Positions 43,443-52,402 of a DNA stretch of 59,661 nucleotides are shown here, one piece after another. The notes beneath the pieces are model-generated. The model made no database searches. It worked only from the letters and a program-made list of their open reading frames with translations, and was not told where the DNA came from. The position numbers and the translations under genes are program-made. Numbering within the stretch: the first letter of the stretch is position 1; each line of letters opens with the position of its first letter. This DNA is from Lentisphaeria bacterium (GTDB lineage Bacteria > Verrucomicrobiota > Lentisphaeria > Victivallales > UBA1829). Location of the stretch: positions 5,163-64,823 of the forward strand of contig DPDG01000101.1 in NCBI GenBank assembly GCA_003526375.1, written 5' to 3'.

Positions 43443-44870
43443 TTACACGCCTTTCTTGTCAGGATTGAACGCCTGTGTCAGCGAGCATGGACCGCCGGTA
43501 CAACCGCCGCAGCACGCCATGACTTCAAGGAAATTGCCGGGCAGTTTGCCCTTGCCGTAAAGCTGGAGCATTTTCACGGTCTTCGGCGTCAGACCGTTGA
43601 TGAACTTGACATCCGCTTTGAACCCGCGTTTCGCAAGTTCCGGATGAGCCTCCAGCTCTTTCAGAATCGCATCCGTGACTCCGCAGCTCCTGGCGAAGTT
43701 CCTCGCCGTCGCGGCGGCGGGACGCGGGATCGACCACTCCGCCTGTGCAAGGACATCAATATTCATTGCGGCGAATACCGTTCCAAGTTCTTCAAAAGTC
43801 ATCACCCAGTCCACTTTATCCGGATGGAGCGTCACTTCGTAGCGTTTTGCAATACACGGGCCGATAAATACAATCTGTGCATCGGGGTACTGTTTCCGTG
43901 CAATATCCGCAGCATAAAGCATCGGGCTCGGTGTAGTCGAAACCATCGGGAGAAGCTCGGGCGCGTGTTTCTTCGCAGCCTCGACATAAGCCGTACAGCA
44001 GGAGGATGTCACGAGTTTCGCGCCTTCGATCATTTTCTCCTGAAACTCCTGCGCCTCATGCTCCGTGGTCATTTCCGCACCGAGCGCAACCTCGATCACA
44101 TCCTTGAAACCGATCTTCGCAACAGCCGAGAAAAGCTGCCCGACGGTCCCGGGGAACTGATTCTGCGCGGACGGCGCAATGATCGCCACGACCTCTTTGC
44201 CCTTTTTGATCTCGTTCAGGACATTCATAAGCTCGGAACGCTCCATGATCGCCGAGAACGGGCAGTTGGAAAAGCATTTGCCGCAGAAGATGCATTTGTC
44301 GAAATCGATCTCCGCGATTCCTTCGGAATTCTTCTTGATCGCACCCACAGGACACGCATCTTCACACGGAACCGCCGTCTTGGTGATCGCATGGAACGGG
44401 CAAAGCGTCATGCACTTGCCGCAACTGATGCACTTCGTCTGGTCAATGACCGCGTGCTGATTTTCCACGCGAATCGCACCCACAGGACAGTTGTAATAGC
44501 AGGGACGCGCAAAACATCCGCGGCAGTTGTCCGTAACGAAATACTTGCGGTCGGGGCATCCGGAACACCCTGCACCGCACGCGGTAATGGGTTTGTCCGG
44601 GCGCTTCTTCTCCGCAAGCGCATCGTTCAGATATTCTTTCAGCGTCTTGCTCTCGTCCGTTTCCGCCTCATAAGATGCACCGAGAAGCGCCATGAGACGG
44701 TATTTGATGATGGCGCGGTCCTTGTAAATGCAGCAACGCACGGAATCCATCCCTTTCGGGCGGATCTCATAAGGAATTCTGTCAATATCTTTTTCTATGG
44801 TTCCTGCGAGGAAACTTCTGATCAACCGGATCATCAGTTCCCGGCGCATTCTTACGACACCATTGTTCAT
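43443..44870 (-). CDS. [FeFe] hydrogenase, group B-like, catalytic type
   Basis: Encodes 475 residues. A helical N-terminus is followed by cysteine-rich ferredoxin-like repeats (CGAGCSGCP, CISCGKCMTLCP, CIFCGKCFSNCP; about 95-210), then the H-cluster domain. Its three signatures are present in variant form: SSCCTAYVE (L1), IGPCIAKRYE (L2) and EVMACCGGCTGGP (L3). This architecture matches the monomeric group B hydrogenases that reduce protons with ferredoxin electrons. It ends the operon and overlaps the small Trx-like ferredoxin by 4 nt. H-cluster maturation genes (hydEFG) are not in the window. Confidence 0.85.
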   Translation of the reverse strand: MNNGVVRMRRELMIRLIRSFLAGTIEKDIDRIPYEIRPKGMDSVRCCIYKDRAIIKYRLMALLGASYEAETDESKTLKEYLNDALAEKKRPDKPITACGAGCSGCPDRKYFVTDNCRGCFARPCYYNCPVGAIRVENQHAVIDQTKCISCGKCMTLCPFHAITKTAVPCEDACPVGAIKKNSEGIAEIDFDKCIFCGKCFSNCPFSAIMERSELMNVLNEIKKGKEVVAIIAPSAQNQFPGTVGQLFSAVAKIGFKDVIEVALGAEMTTEHEAQEFQEKMIEGAKLVTSSCCTAYVEAAKKHAPELLPMVSTTPSPMLYAADIARKQYPDAQIVFIGPCIAKRYEVTLHPDKVDWVMTFEELGTVFAAMNIDVLAQAEWSIPRPAAATARNFARSCGVTDAILKELEAHPELAKRGFKADVKFINGLTPKTVKMLQLYGKGKLPGNFLEVMACCGGCTGGPCSLTQAFNPDKKGV

Positions 44871-45139
44871 CTAACGGGCCTTTCGAGTAATTCATTGACT
44901 TTTCTGGAGATCAGGTCAACGGTCGCTTCACCGAGGATCTCGCCGTTGATCCTCACAAAAGGAGCATGGCTGTAATTGTCGTTCGTGCAGACCTCAAGAC
45001 AAGGCATCGCAACGATCTCGACCTTTCCCACCCACGGCGCGGGCATGGATTTCTCCAATGCCAGAAGGCTCTGCGCCCCAAGAAGATAACAGGTCGTTCC
45101 GCAGCAAACTTCCACTTTGATGGTCCCTTGTTCGTTCAT
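44867..45139 (-). CDS. thioredoxin-like [2Fe-2S] ferredoxin
   Basis: Encodes 90 residues with the C-x4-C...C-x3-C pattern of NuoE/HoxE C-terminal domains (VCCGTTCYLLGAQ and MPCLEVCTNDN). Such small proteins shuttle electrons to or between hydrogenase subunits. It lies 24 nt after the phosphatase gene and overlaps the following hydrogenase gene by 4 nt. No signal peptide, so cytoplasmic. Confidence 0.85.
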   Translation of the reverse strand: MNEQGTIKVEVCCGTTCYLLGAQSLLALEKSMPAPWVGKVEIVAMPCLEVCTNDNYSHAPFVRINGEILGEATVDLISRKVNELLERPVR

Positions 45140-45163
45140 TTTTCATCTCCATTGTTATTTAGG

Positions 45164-46357
45164 TTAAAAATACCGTATTGACACATTTTTTCTGTAATTG
45201 TTTTCCAGCACAGCCTTGAGACGCTTGATCACGTTCCGGCGCATTTCCAGATCCACGGGAAGCATCGGGTCCTGATGCGCCTCGTTGATCTTCGTCCCGA
45301 CAATGAACTCGACAATATCGCTGTCCATCATCAGGTTGACGATCTCCTTCGCCGCCGCGGCGGAATTCTGCCAGTTGCCGGATTCAAGATCAGCCGCAAC
45401 CTGAGTCAGCGTCAGAATGCCTTCCGTCACCAGCCCGACCCCGCGCATAAATCCCGGCGGCGGAAGATTCCCGCTCCGGCTCACCATCTTGAGGTCGATA
45501 TCCACACGGGTCCGAAGCTCGCGGGAAACAATGTTCGCCGTGGTTCCGCCGCAAAGCACGACTTTCCCCTCCGGGAAAACCGCCATATTCGCATATTCGC
45601 GATCCGTCTCCTTGCGGAAAGGAGGACCGGTAATCACGCGCAGGACACGCGGATGGCGGAGATAAAGCACCATGCAGGTAATGTCATCCTTGCATTTCCG
45701 CTCCGGATGCACCGCCATGGCTTCCGCCGCAATCATCGTTGCAAGGTCACGCGCCGAAATTTCAGGATTTTTCTCCACGACGCGTTTGATGAAATTCAAC
45801 GCGCCTTCGCGCCGCCAGCCGAATTTCCAGCCGGGACACCCCAGCCCTGCCTGAGTGACGCCATCCGAAAATGCGATCAGGCGATCCCCCGGAGCCATCG
45901 TGACCTCGGTAATCTTCATCTTGCGGTCCGGCCAGCGCTCGGAAACCAGTTCCTTGACATTGTTCTTCGGCAGGTCGATCAGGTTCCGCAGATGGATAAA
46001 CGGCGGATTGTCCATTTCGATCACGCGCGTCTTGCCGCCGAGCTGCATGTCGAACACCGTGAACGTGGCGTAGCTGATCTTGCGGATCTCGCATACGGGA
46101 AGCGAATCCATAATCGTTTCGGCAGACTGAAGAATATCCATATTGGAACGGACGAACTCCAAAGCCATTGTGGAGGTCATGCTCGCCATCAGATTCGCCT
46201 TGATGCCGCTGCCGAGGCCGTCGGACAATACGGCAATCGTGCGCTTCTCATTCGGGATGCGCACGCACCGGAAGTCATCGCCGCAGGCAGCCTGCCCGGT
46301 TTTGGTCCACTGGCTCGCCTCCAGTTCTACAAAGAGCTTTTCATTTTCCATCGCCAT
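45164..46357 (-). CDS. SpoIIE-type PP2C phosphatase
   Basis: Encodes about 397 residues. The N-terminal half carries PPM/SpoIIE motifs: CGDDFRCVRI, VLSDGLGSGIKANLMA (metal-binding Asp) and GDRLIAFSDGVTQAG, with the terminal CKDDITCMVLYL. A second domain of about 150 residues is unassigned. Phosphatases of this type accompany sensory hydrogenases in fermentative bacteria and are thought to relay their signal to a target protein. ATG 46357 lies inside the end of hydS (17-nt overlap), so it is translationally coupled to the sensor. An alternative start is ATG 46351. Confidence 0.82.
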   Translation of the reverse strand: MAMENEKLFVELEASQWTKTGQAACGDDFRCVRIPNEKRTIAVLSDGLGSGIKANLMASMTSTMALEFVRSNMDILQSAETIMDSLPVCEIRKISYATFTVFDMQLGGKTRVIEMDNPPFIHLRNLIDLPKNNVKELVSERWPDRKMKITEVTMAPGDRLIAFSDGVTQAGLGCPGWKFGWRREGALNFIKRVVEKNPEISARDLATMIAAEAMAVHPERKCKDDITCMVLYLRHPRVLRVITGPPFRKETDREYANMAVFPEGKVVLCGGTTANIVSRELRTRVDIDLKMVSRSGNLPPPGFMRGVGLVTEGILTLTQVAADLESGNWQNSAAAAKEIVNLMMDSDIVEFIVGTKINEAHQDPMLPVDLEMRRNVIKRLKAVLENNYRKNVSIRYF

Positions 46358-48065
46358 CTTTTTTATCCTTGATTTCAGAATAACTTCCGGCGACTTCCCG
46401 GAGAATGATTTCCGTTTCCGCCATATGTTCGCCGAGATACTGGGCAATCTTCTGAACCGTCGTCACGTTCTTGCGGATCACCTCGCGCGCCTTTTCCGCG
46501 ACTTTCTCGCGGTGGAGTTCGCTCTGCGTCACGTCCTGAATGACCGCGCCGACCGTGCGTCCGGCGGTAATGGAAAATACGCTGATATTGAAAATGCGGT
46601 CGCCGTAAATCTGATTGAAGCGTTCGAGATCACCGGACCCTCCCGCAAACGCGCTTTCGAAAAGATCGGAGAACTCAATCAGGCTGCGGAGATCGGCGCC
46701 GGTCAGGTTGCCGCAGGAATCATAAGCCGCCAGTGCATCCTCGCCGCACATCCTGGCAAAATGCCGGTTGCACTCGATAATCTGGAGATTATTGTCCACA
46801 ATCACAACCGAAGCCGGAATATACTTGATCAGCGCATTGCTGGTCTTCTGCGAAATCGTGCGGAGATAAGAAAGGCACATGGACGCCTCCGCCTTGCCGT
46901 CGATCATCGCCGCGGCAAACTCGCGGCAACTGTTGTAACCGCATCCGCCGCAATTCAGTTCATCCGCAGGGGAATGTTTCCCGACCGTTTCCAGAGCCGC
47001 AACGATTTCCGCCTCCGTCGGCTCCTTCACTTTCGGGACGTCCTTATCCGGCACCTCCTTCATCTCCACCTTCGGGTCGCGCCCGAGACTTGAGGTTGAG
47101 GCTGCAATGTCCATCGTATTCATCAGAGTTTCCAGATCGGAGCCGTCCTCCGGCATTACAGGCCCGTTGACACATCCTCCATGACAGGCGAGGCACTCAA
47201 TGAAAAGTTTCTTGCCGCCGTGCGCCTTCAACGGAGCCGTGCTGCTGAGCAGTCTGCCGATATTCGCAAGACCGGACACCGCCACATAACGGATATTCGG
47301 ATCGTTGCCGCGAAGCGTATCGTTCATGCCGCCTTCCAGCGAGTAGGCGCGCCCCTCCTCCGCCGCCTTCAATGCAAGCGGCGCATCCTCCACGGCATTC
47401 AGGTCGATCCCCTTTTCCTCCAGAAGGTTCCTGAGCGATTCAAACGTGACGGCAAGCGAAAGAACGTCAGGCGAACGGTCCGCCTCGTTTTTCTTGGCGG
47501 CGCAGGGCCCGAAGAAAACCACCTTGATCTTATCTCCGTAAGTCTGTTTCAGAAGTTTCGCATGCGCCATCACGGGCGATACGACAGGGACGATGGAGTC
47601 GGTATATTCCGGCGCATATTTCCGGATATAATCCACGGACGCCGGACAGGCGCTTGAGATAAAAAGTTTCCGATCGCTCTCCTGAACGATTTTCCCGGTT
47701 TCGGCGCTTACGAGTTCCGCGCCGAGAGCCGTTTCCGAAGCTCCCGCAAAACCGAGTTTCTTCAAAGCCCCCGCAAGACGGTTGATCGAAACGCCTTTGA
47801 AGTATCCCACAAAGCTGGGGGCAATCGAAGCATAAAGAGTCTCCCCGTTTTCCAGCAGGAAACGCAGACGGCTCAGATCGGACCGGATTTTCTTCGCATG
47901 GGCGGGGCAGACCTTGACGCAGGTTCCGCAGCAGACACAGAGTTCGGGAATGACCGCGGCGCGCGCATTGACGATCCGGATCGCCTTGCAGTGACAGTGC
48001 CGGACACATTTATAGCAGTCCTGGCACTCATTATCTATTGTAAAGACGGGGAAATTATGATTCAT
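46341..48065 (-). CDS. sensory [FeFe] hydrogenase HydS (group C)
   Basis: Encodes 574 residues. Two ferredoxin clusters open it (CQDCYKCVRHC and CVCCGTCVKVCP). The H-cluster domain has SSACPASVDYIRKYAP (L1), FFGPCAAKKNE (L2) and IECLACHGGCVNGP (L3). A small Fe-S domain follows (NCGGCGYNSCREFA) and then a PAS domain (about 430-540: VVIVDNNLQIIECNRHFARM). The PAS fusion is the mark of the group C hydrogenases proposed to sense H2 or redox state and signal onward rather than turn over substrate. It lies 98 nt downstream of a Trx-like ferredoxin and is coupled to the phosphatase. Confidence 0.88.
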   Translation of the reverse strand: MNHNFPVFTIDNECQDCYKCVRHCHCKAIRIVNARAAVIPELCVCCGTCVKVCPAHAKKIRSDLSRLRFLLENGETLYASIAPSFVGYFKGVSINRLAGALKKLGFAGASETALGAELVSAETGKIVQESDRKLFISSACPASVDYIRKYAPEYTDSIVPVVSPVMAHAKLLKQTYGDKIKVVFFGPCAAKKNEADRSPDVLSLAVTFESLRNLLEEKGIDLNAVEDAPLALKAAEEGRAYSLEGGMNDTLRGNDPNIRYVAVSGLANIGRLLSSTAPLKAHGGKKLFIECLACHGGCVNGPVMPEDGSDLETLMNTMDIAASTSSLGRDPKVEMKEVPDKDVPKVKEPTEAEIVAALETVGKHSPADELNCGGCGYNSCREFAAAMIDGKAEASMCLSYLRTISQKTSNALIKYIPASVVIVDNNLQIIECNRHFARMCGEDALAAYDSCGNLTGADLRSLIEFSDLFESAFAGGSGDLERFNQIYGDRIFNISVFSITAGRTVGAVIQDVTQSELHREKVAEKAREVIRKNVTTVQKIAQYLGEHMAETEIILREVAGSYSEIKDKKDGDGK

Positions 48066-48163
48066 TTCTTTTCTCCACTCTTTTCAGTGCCGGAGCCCCC
48101 CGAAATGCCGCGCATCTTCCTCCGGCTGATTATCGCAATAACAGTAAGATTATGACACTGATA

Positions 48164-48430
48164 CTACTTTTTTTGTTCCTTCGGAGGCAGCGCCTGACGA
48201 AGAAGATCCAGCATCAGGCCGGTATCGACTTTGGTATAAATACGGTCATTGATAACAACGATCGGCCCCTCGGCGCAGTGCCCCTGGCAGAGAGAGCCGG
48301 AAAGGTCCACATCCACCTCATCCTTATAACCGTTCTCCTCCAGATATTTCTCCGCGATCTCGACATTTTTTGTATTTCCGCGCGAGAAACACGAGCTTCC
48401 GATACAAATTACAATTTTAGGTTTTTCCAT
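48164..48430 (-). CDS. thioredoxin-like [2Fe-2S] ferredoxin, NuoE-like
   Basis: Encodes 88 residues. The Fe-S ligands are in VICIGSSCFSRGN and LSGSLCQGHCAEGP, the C-x4-C...C-x3-C arrangement of NuoE-like domains. It is the first gene of the hydrogenase operon, upstream of the sensory hydrogenase. Only about 35 nt separate it from the adhE terminator, so a promoter must lie there or transcripts read through from adhE. Confidence 0.85.
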   Translation of the reverse strand: MEKPKIVICIGSSCFSRGNTKNVEIAEKYLEENGYKDEVDVDLSGSLCQGHCAEGPIVVINDRIYTKVDTGLMLDLLRQALPPKEQKK

Positions 48431-48465
48431 AAAATTCAGTCATCTCCCATGCACAAACAGATAAA

Positions 48466-48509
48466 AAGTATTGCAGTATCCGATCTATAATAAAGATACT
48501 GCAATACTT
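48466..48509 (-). terminator. intrinsic terminator of adhE
   Basis: Arms 48466-48480 and 48495-48509 (AAGTATTGCAGTATC / GATACTGCAATACTT) pair perfectly over 15 bp. On the minus strand the stem is followed by a T run (plus-strand A run 48463-48467). Confidence 0.88.
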
Positions 48510-48534
48510 CAAAGTTTCAAACTCAAATCAGAGT

Positions 48535-51174
48535 TTATTTACCATAATATGCATCGAGATACATCTGTTTGATCTCGGTGATCAGCGGATAGCGCGGATT
48601 CGCAGTGGTGCACTGGTCGTCAAACGCCTTCTCGCTGAGGGTATCCACCGCGGCAAGGAATTCCTTCTCGGGAACTCCGGCTTCCTTGATGGATTTCGGA
48701 ATGCCGACTTTCGCTTTCAGGTCTTCGATCGCGGCAATCAGTTTTTCCACCTTGTCATCCGCAGTCTTTCCACCGAGCCCGAGATAATCCGCAACCTGTG
48801 CGTATCTCTCTTTCGCGTGCGGATGGTCATATTGCGGGAAAGTTCCCTGCTTGACCGGTTTTTCCGTCGCGTTGAAGCGGATCACATAGCTGATCAGCAG
48901 AGCGTTTGCAAGGCCGTGCGGAACATGGAACTCGCCTCCGAGCTTGTGCGCCATGGAGTGGCAGACGCCGAGGAACGCATTGGCAAACGCCATACCCGCC
49001 ATCGCGGACGCATGGTGCATCTGCTCTCTTGCGCGGAGATCGCGCGGGCCGTTCGAATAAGCGACCGGCAGGTATTTGAATACGAGGCGCGCGGCTTCGA
49101 GTGCGATGCCGTCGGTGAATTCCGTGGCAAGAACCGATACGCGCGCTTCAAGGGCATGAACCAGTGCGTCGATACCGGAGTAGGCGGTCAGGCGCGGAGG
49201 CATTCCCATGACAAGACGGGTGTCGATGATCGCCATATTCGGAGTCAGTTCATAATCCGCCAGCGGATATTTGTTGCCGGTGGCTTCATCTGTGATCACG
49301 GCGAACGGAGTCACTTCGGAACCGGTTCCGGAGGTGGTCGGAATACAGACCAGTTCCGCCTTGGCGCCGAGTTTCGGGAACTTGAAGATACGCTTGCGGA
49401 TATCCATGAAGCGCATCGCCATATCCTCGAACTTGATCTCAGGATGTTCATACATGAGCCACATGATCTTCGCCGCGTCCATCGGGGAACCGCCGCCGAC
49501 AGCGATGATCAGGTCCGGCTTGAACGTATTCATGCGGTCCACACCTTTTCTGGCGGTTCCGAGAGTCGGGTCGGGCAGAACTTCCGCGAAGATATCCGCC
49601 TGAATTCCCATCGCTTCGAGGTATTCCAGGGGTTCCTTGAGAACGCCGCTGTTGAACAGGAATCCGTCCGTCACGATAAAGGCGCGCTTCTTGCCTTCCA
49701 GTTCCGTGAAGGCTTCTTTCATGCAGCCGTATTTGAAGAAGATTTTCGGGGGCACTCTGAACCAAAGCATATTTTCTCTCCGCTGTGCAATAGATTTGAT
49801 GTTGAGCAGGTGTTTCGGGCCGACGTTTCCGCTGACGGAGTTCTCGCCCCAGGAACCGCAGCCGAGTGTCAGGGACGGCTCCAGCTTGAAGTTGAAGATA
49901 TCGCCGATGGCGCCCTGGCTGGACGGCATGTTGATCAGCGTGCGGCAGCTCTTCATCAGATGCCCGAACTGCTGAATGCGCTCCACATTGGTTTTCTTCG
50001 TATAAAGCACGCTGGTGTGTCCGAGTCCGCCGAAATCCAGAAGCGCCTGCGCATTCTTGAGAGCGGCGTCGAAATCCTTTACCTTATAAAGAGCGAGCAC
50101 CGGAGAAAGTTTCTCGCGGGAGAACGGATAATCGGGTCCGACGCCTTTTGTTTCGGCGATCAGGACCTTGCTGCGCTCCGGCACCTTGACGCCCGCCATC
50201 GCCGCAATCTTGAATGCGGACTGTCCGACGATCGCCGCATTGAGCCTGCCGTTGACGAAAATCGTCTTGCCGACTTTCTCCTTTTCATCAGACTTGAGGA
50301 TATACGCGCCGCGTTTGACGAATTCCGCCTTGACTTCATCATAAACTTCTTCAACGACCGTGACGGACTGCTCCGAAGCGCAGATCATGCCGTTGTCGAA
50401 AGTTTTGCTCTGGAGAACCGAGCTGACGGCAAGTTCGATATTGCAGGTCTCGTCCATGATGACCGGCGTATTTCCGGGGCCGACGCCCAGTGCGGGGATT
50501 CCGCTGGAGTAAGCCGCCTTGACCATGCCGGGGCCGCCGGTCGCGAGAATCACATTGACGTCGGGATGGCTCATGAGACGCTGGCTCAATGCCACCGTCG
50601 GTTCTTCGATCCACCCGATAATGCCTTCCGGAGCGCCGGCTTTGACGGCTGCGTCCAGCACGAGCTTCGCGGCGGCGATCGTGCACTTCTTGGCGCGGGG
50701 ATGCGGGCTGAAGATGATTCCGTTGCGTGTCTTGAGCGCAATCAGGGATTTGAAGATCGCGGTGGAGGTCGGGTTGGTGGTCGGGATGATTCCCGCGATG
50801 AGTCCGAGCGGTTCGGCGACAGTGTCGACGCCGAGCGCCTGGTCATGCTCCAAGATTCCGCAGGTCTTCATATCTTTGTACTTATGATAAATGTATTCGG
50901 AGGCGAAGTGGTTCTTGATGACCTTGTCTTCGACTACGCCCATGCCGGTTTCTTCCACCGCCATTTTGGCGAGTTCGATACGTGCATTGTTGGCGGCGAG
51001 AGCTCCGGCGCGGAAGATTGCATCGACCTGCTCCTGGGTAAACTCGGCGTATTTGCGCTGAGCCTCTTTGACGGTTTCGATAGTCTTGTCGAGAACTGCG
51101 AGCTGCTGCGCTTCCAGTTCTTCTTTCGTCGGGGTCGGATTTTCCACTTTAGCTGCTGCTTTAGCTTTTCTCAT
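48535..51174 (-). CDS. adhE: bifunctional aldehyde-alcohol dehydrogenase AdhE
   Basis: Encodes 879 residues, the normal AdhE length. The N-terminal half is an acylating aldehyde dehydrogenase that reduces acetyl-CoA (GIIPTTNPTSTAIFKSL, VGPGNTPVIMDE, catalytic Cys in GMICASEQSV). The C-terminal half is an iron alcohol dehydrogenase (GGGSPMDAAKIMW, TTSGTGSEVTPFAVITD, CHSMAHKLGGEFHVPHG with metal His residues). It makes ethanol and regenerates NAD+ during fermentation. ATG 51174 follows AAGGAG at about 10 nt and begins the family start MRKAKAAAKVEN; the longer upstream frame is not family-like. Two Rex-like sites lie upstream of its promoter. Confidence 0.97.
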   Translation of the reverse strand: MRKAKAAAKVENPTPTKEELEAQQLAVLDKTIETVKEAQRKYAEFTQEQVDAIFRAGALAANNARIELAKMAVEETGMGVVEDKVIKNHFASEYIYHKYKDMKTCGILEHDQALGVDTVAEPLGLIAGIIPTTNPTSTAIFKSLIALKTRNGIIFSPHPRAKKCTIAAAKLVLDAAVKAGAPEGIIGWIEEPTVALSQRLMSHPDVNVILATGGPGMVKAAYSSGIPALGVGPGNTPVIMDETCNIELAVSSVLQSKTFDNGMICASEQSVTVVEEVYDEVKAEFVKRGAYILKSDEKEKVGKTIFVNGRLNAAIVGQSAFKIAAMAGVKVPERSKVLIAETKGVGPDYPFSREKLSPVLALYKVKDFDAALKNAQALLDFGGLGHTSVLYTKKTNVERIQQFGHLMKSCRTLINMPSSQGAIGDIFNFKLEPSLTLGCGSWGENSVSGNVGPKHLLNIKSIAQRRENMLWFRVPPKIFFKYGCMKEAFTELEGKKRAFIVTDGFLFNSGVLKEPLEYLEAMGIQADIFAEVLPDPTLGTARKGVDRMNTFKPDLIIAVGGGSPMDAAKIMWLMYEHPEIKFEDMAMRFMDIRKRIFKFPKLGAKAELVCIPTTSGTGSEVTPFAVITDEATGNKYPLADYELTPNMAIIDTRLVMGMPPRLTAYSGIDALVHALEARVSVLATEFTDGIALEAARLVFKYLPVAYSNGPRDLRAREQMHHASAMAGMAFANAFLGVCHSMAHKLGGEFHVPHGLANALLISYVIRFNATEKPVKQGTFPQYDHPHAKERYAQVADYLGLGGKTADDKVEKLIAAIEDLKAKVGIPKSIKEAGVPEKEFLAAVDTLSEKAFDDQCTTANPRYPLITEIKQMYLDAYYGK

Positions 51175-51259
51175 AAGTAGGCACTCCTTAAAATGTTTGG
51201 AAACCTCATTTCCGGACCTTCCGGAGAGGAAAGTTTCATTTTTCCTTTTGATGCCGTAT

Positions 51260-51287
51260 AAAATACAGCCATTCAAAAATATTTCAA
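51260..51287 (-). promoter_or_regulatory. adhE promoter
   Basis: On the minus strand TTGAAA (plus 51282-51287), a 16-nt spacer and TATTTT (plus 51260-51265). Transcription would start near 51253, about 80 nt before the adhE start codon. Confidence 0.5.
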
Positions 51288-51294
51288 GAGTCAA

Positions 51295-51312
51295 TTGTGA
51301 TTTTTTTAACAA
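51295..51312 (-). promoter_or_regulatory. Rex-like operator 1
   Basis: TTGTGATTTTTTTAACAA is an 18-bp site with the 7-4-7 half-site layout of Rex operators (TTGT...ACAA). It lies immediately upstream of the adhE -35 region. Rex is an NADH-responsive repressor of fermentation genes in many bacteria. Confidence 0.6.
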
Positions 51313-51336
51313 AAATATAGTATTTTACGCTTCCAT

Positions 51337-51354
51337 TTGTGAATTATTAAACAA
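51337..51354 (-). promoter_or_regulatory. Rex-like operator 2
   Basis: TTGTGAATTATTAAACAA is a second 18-bp Rex-like site, 42 bp from the first (start to start), close to four helical turns. Both can therefore be bound on one DNA face. Confidence 0.65.
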
Positions 51355-51609
51355 TACACACATTTTTCGCTGTTTTATTGTAATGTGACAATCCTGATTC
51401 AGCAACTCCGGAACAATTGCATCTATGCGGAGAACACCGCATATCGGAAATTCCGTTTACAGCAGCCGACTTCATACGGAATCGCGGGGAAAGGACAAGG
51501 ACAAGGTTTTCCCGCTTTTTTCCTGAAAAAGACTTGATTTTGCCTGAAAATATGCGATTTTTAATACCGTGACTGAACAGCAACAGTAATCAGCAAAGGA
51601 TTTTTCAAA

Positions 51610-52260
51610 ATGAGTTACCTGGTAAAAAAAGCGGCAGTCCCGGTCAAACTGGACGCTGCGTGGGATTCTCCGGCATGGAGCAATGCAGTTGAACTGAAAC
51701 TGGACTACGTTTTTGACAGAAGCAGTCCGCACCATCCGGATACGCGGATCAAGATGCTGTATGACAACCGTAATGTCTACGGGCTTTTTCAGGTGAAGGA
51801 TCAGTATGTCAAGGCTGTGGCGGAAAAAAATCAGGATCAGGTCTGCCGTGACAGTTGTGTCGAATTTTTCGTCAAGCCCGCCAACGCCGAACGTTATTTC
51901 AACTTTGAAATGAACTGCGGCGGCAAAATCCTGCTTTATCATGTCAGGAACTGCCGCTCCGGCGACTATATCCCCGTTCCCGCGGACGACCTGGCGACGA
52001 TTGAGCTCTTTCACACGCTGCCGGAAAGAATCACGGACGAGATCACGGAACCGGTCACATGGCGCCTCGGATTCAGAATTCCGGTTGCGTTCTTTGTGAA
52101 ATACTCCAATATCAATCCGGAACTCTCCGGTCAGAAATGGACGGCGAACTTCACGAAATGCGCAGACGCCACCTCGCATCCGCACTGGCTCTCGTGGCAG
52201 GCGTTACCAAAATGTGACTTCCATCTGCCGGATTATTTCGGTGAACTGGCTTTCGAATAA
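51610..52260 (+). CDS. CBM9-like carbohydrate-binding domain protein
   Basis: Encodes 216 residues forming one CBM9-type beta-sandwich: an opening VPVKLDAAWDSPAWSNAV, then IKMLYDNRNVYGLFQVKD, the DSCVEFFVKPANAERYFNFE aromatic binding face and a final WTANFTKCADATSHPHWLSW. No signal peptide is evident, which is unusual for a free CBM9 domain; export could use another route or the protein could act on intracellular sugar. Divergent from adhE across a 435-nt spacer. Followed by a sugar isomerase-like gene with its own promoter. Confidence 0.75.
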   Translation: MSYLVKKAAVPVKLDAAWDSPAWSNAVELKLDYVFDRSSPHHPDTRIKMLYDNRNVYGLFQVKDQYVKAVAEKNQDQVCRDSCVEFFVKPANAERYFNFEMNCGGKILLYHVRNCRSGDYIPVPADDLATIELFHTLPERITDEITEPVTWRLGFRIPVAFFVKYSNINPELSGQKWTANFTKCADATSHPHWLSWQALPKCDFHLPDYFGELAFE

Positions 52261-52313
52261 GAACCGTATCGCAGAAGCCGGTAAAAAAAATTCTTTTTCT
52301 CTGCAACCGGGGA

Positions 52314-52341
52314 TTGAAATTATTCTTTTGGGTGTTATAAT
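52314..52341 (+). promoter_or_regulatory. promoter of the isomerase-LacI pair
   Basis: TTGAAA (52314-52319), a 16-nt spacer and TATAAT (52336-52341), about 62 nt upstream of ATG 52403. Confidence 0.65.
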
Positions 52342-52402
52342 CTATCAGTGTCACGTGTCACCAACTCTTAGATTTCAACCGAACAGAAGGATTTTGGACA
52401 AA

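Noticed and set aside
48817..51180. A 787-codon frame antisense to adhE
   Set aside because: No family resemblance and no ribosome site. It is a mirror of a highly conserved gene with strong codon bias.
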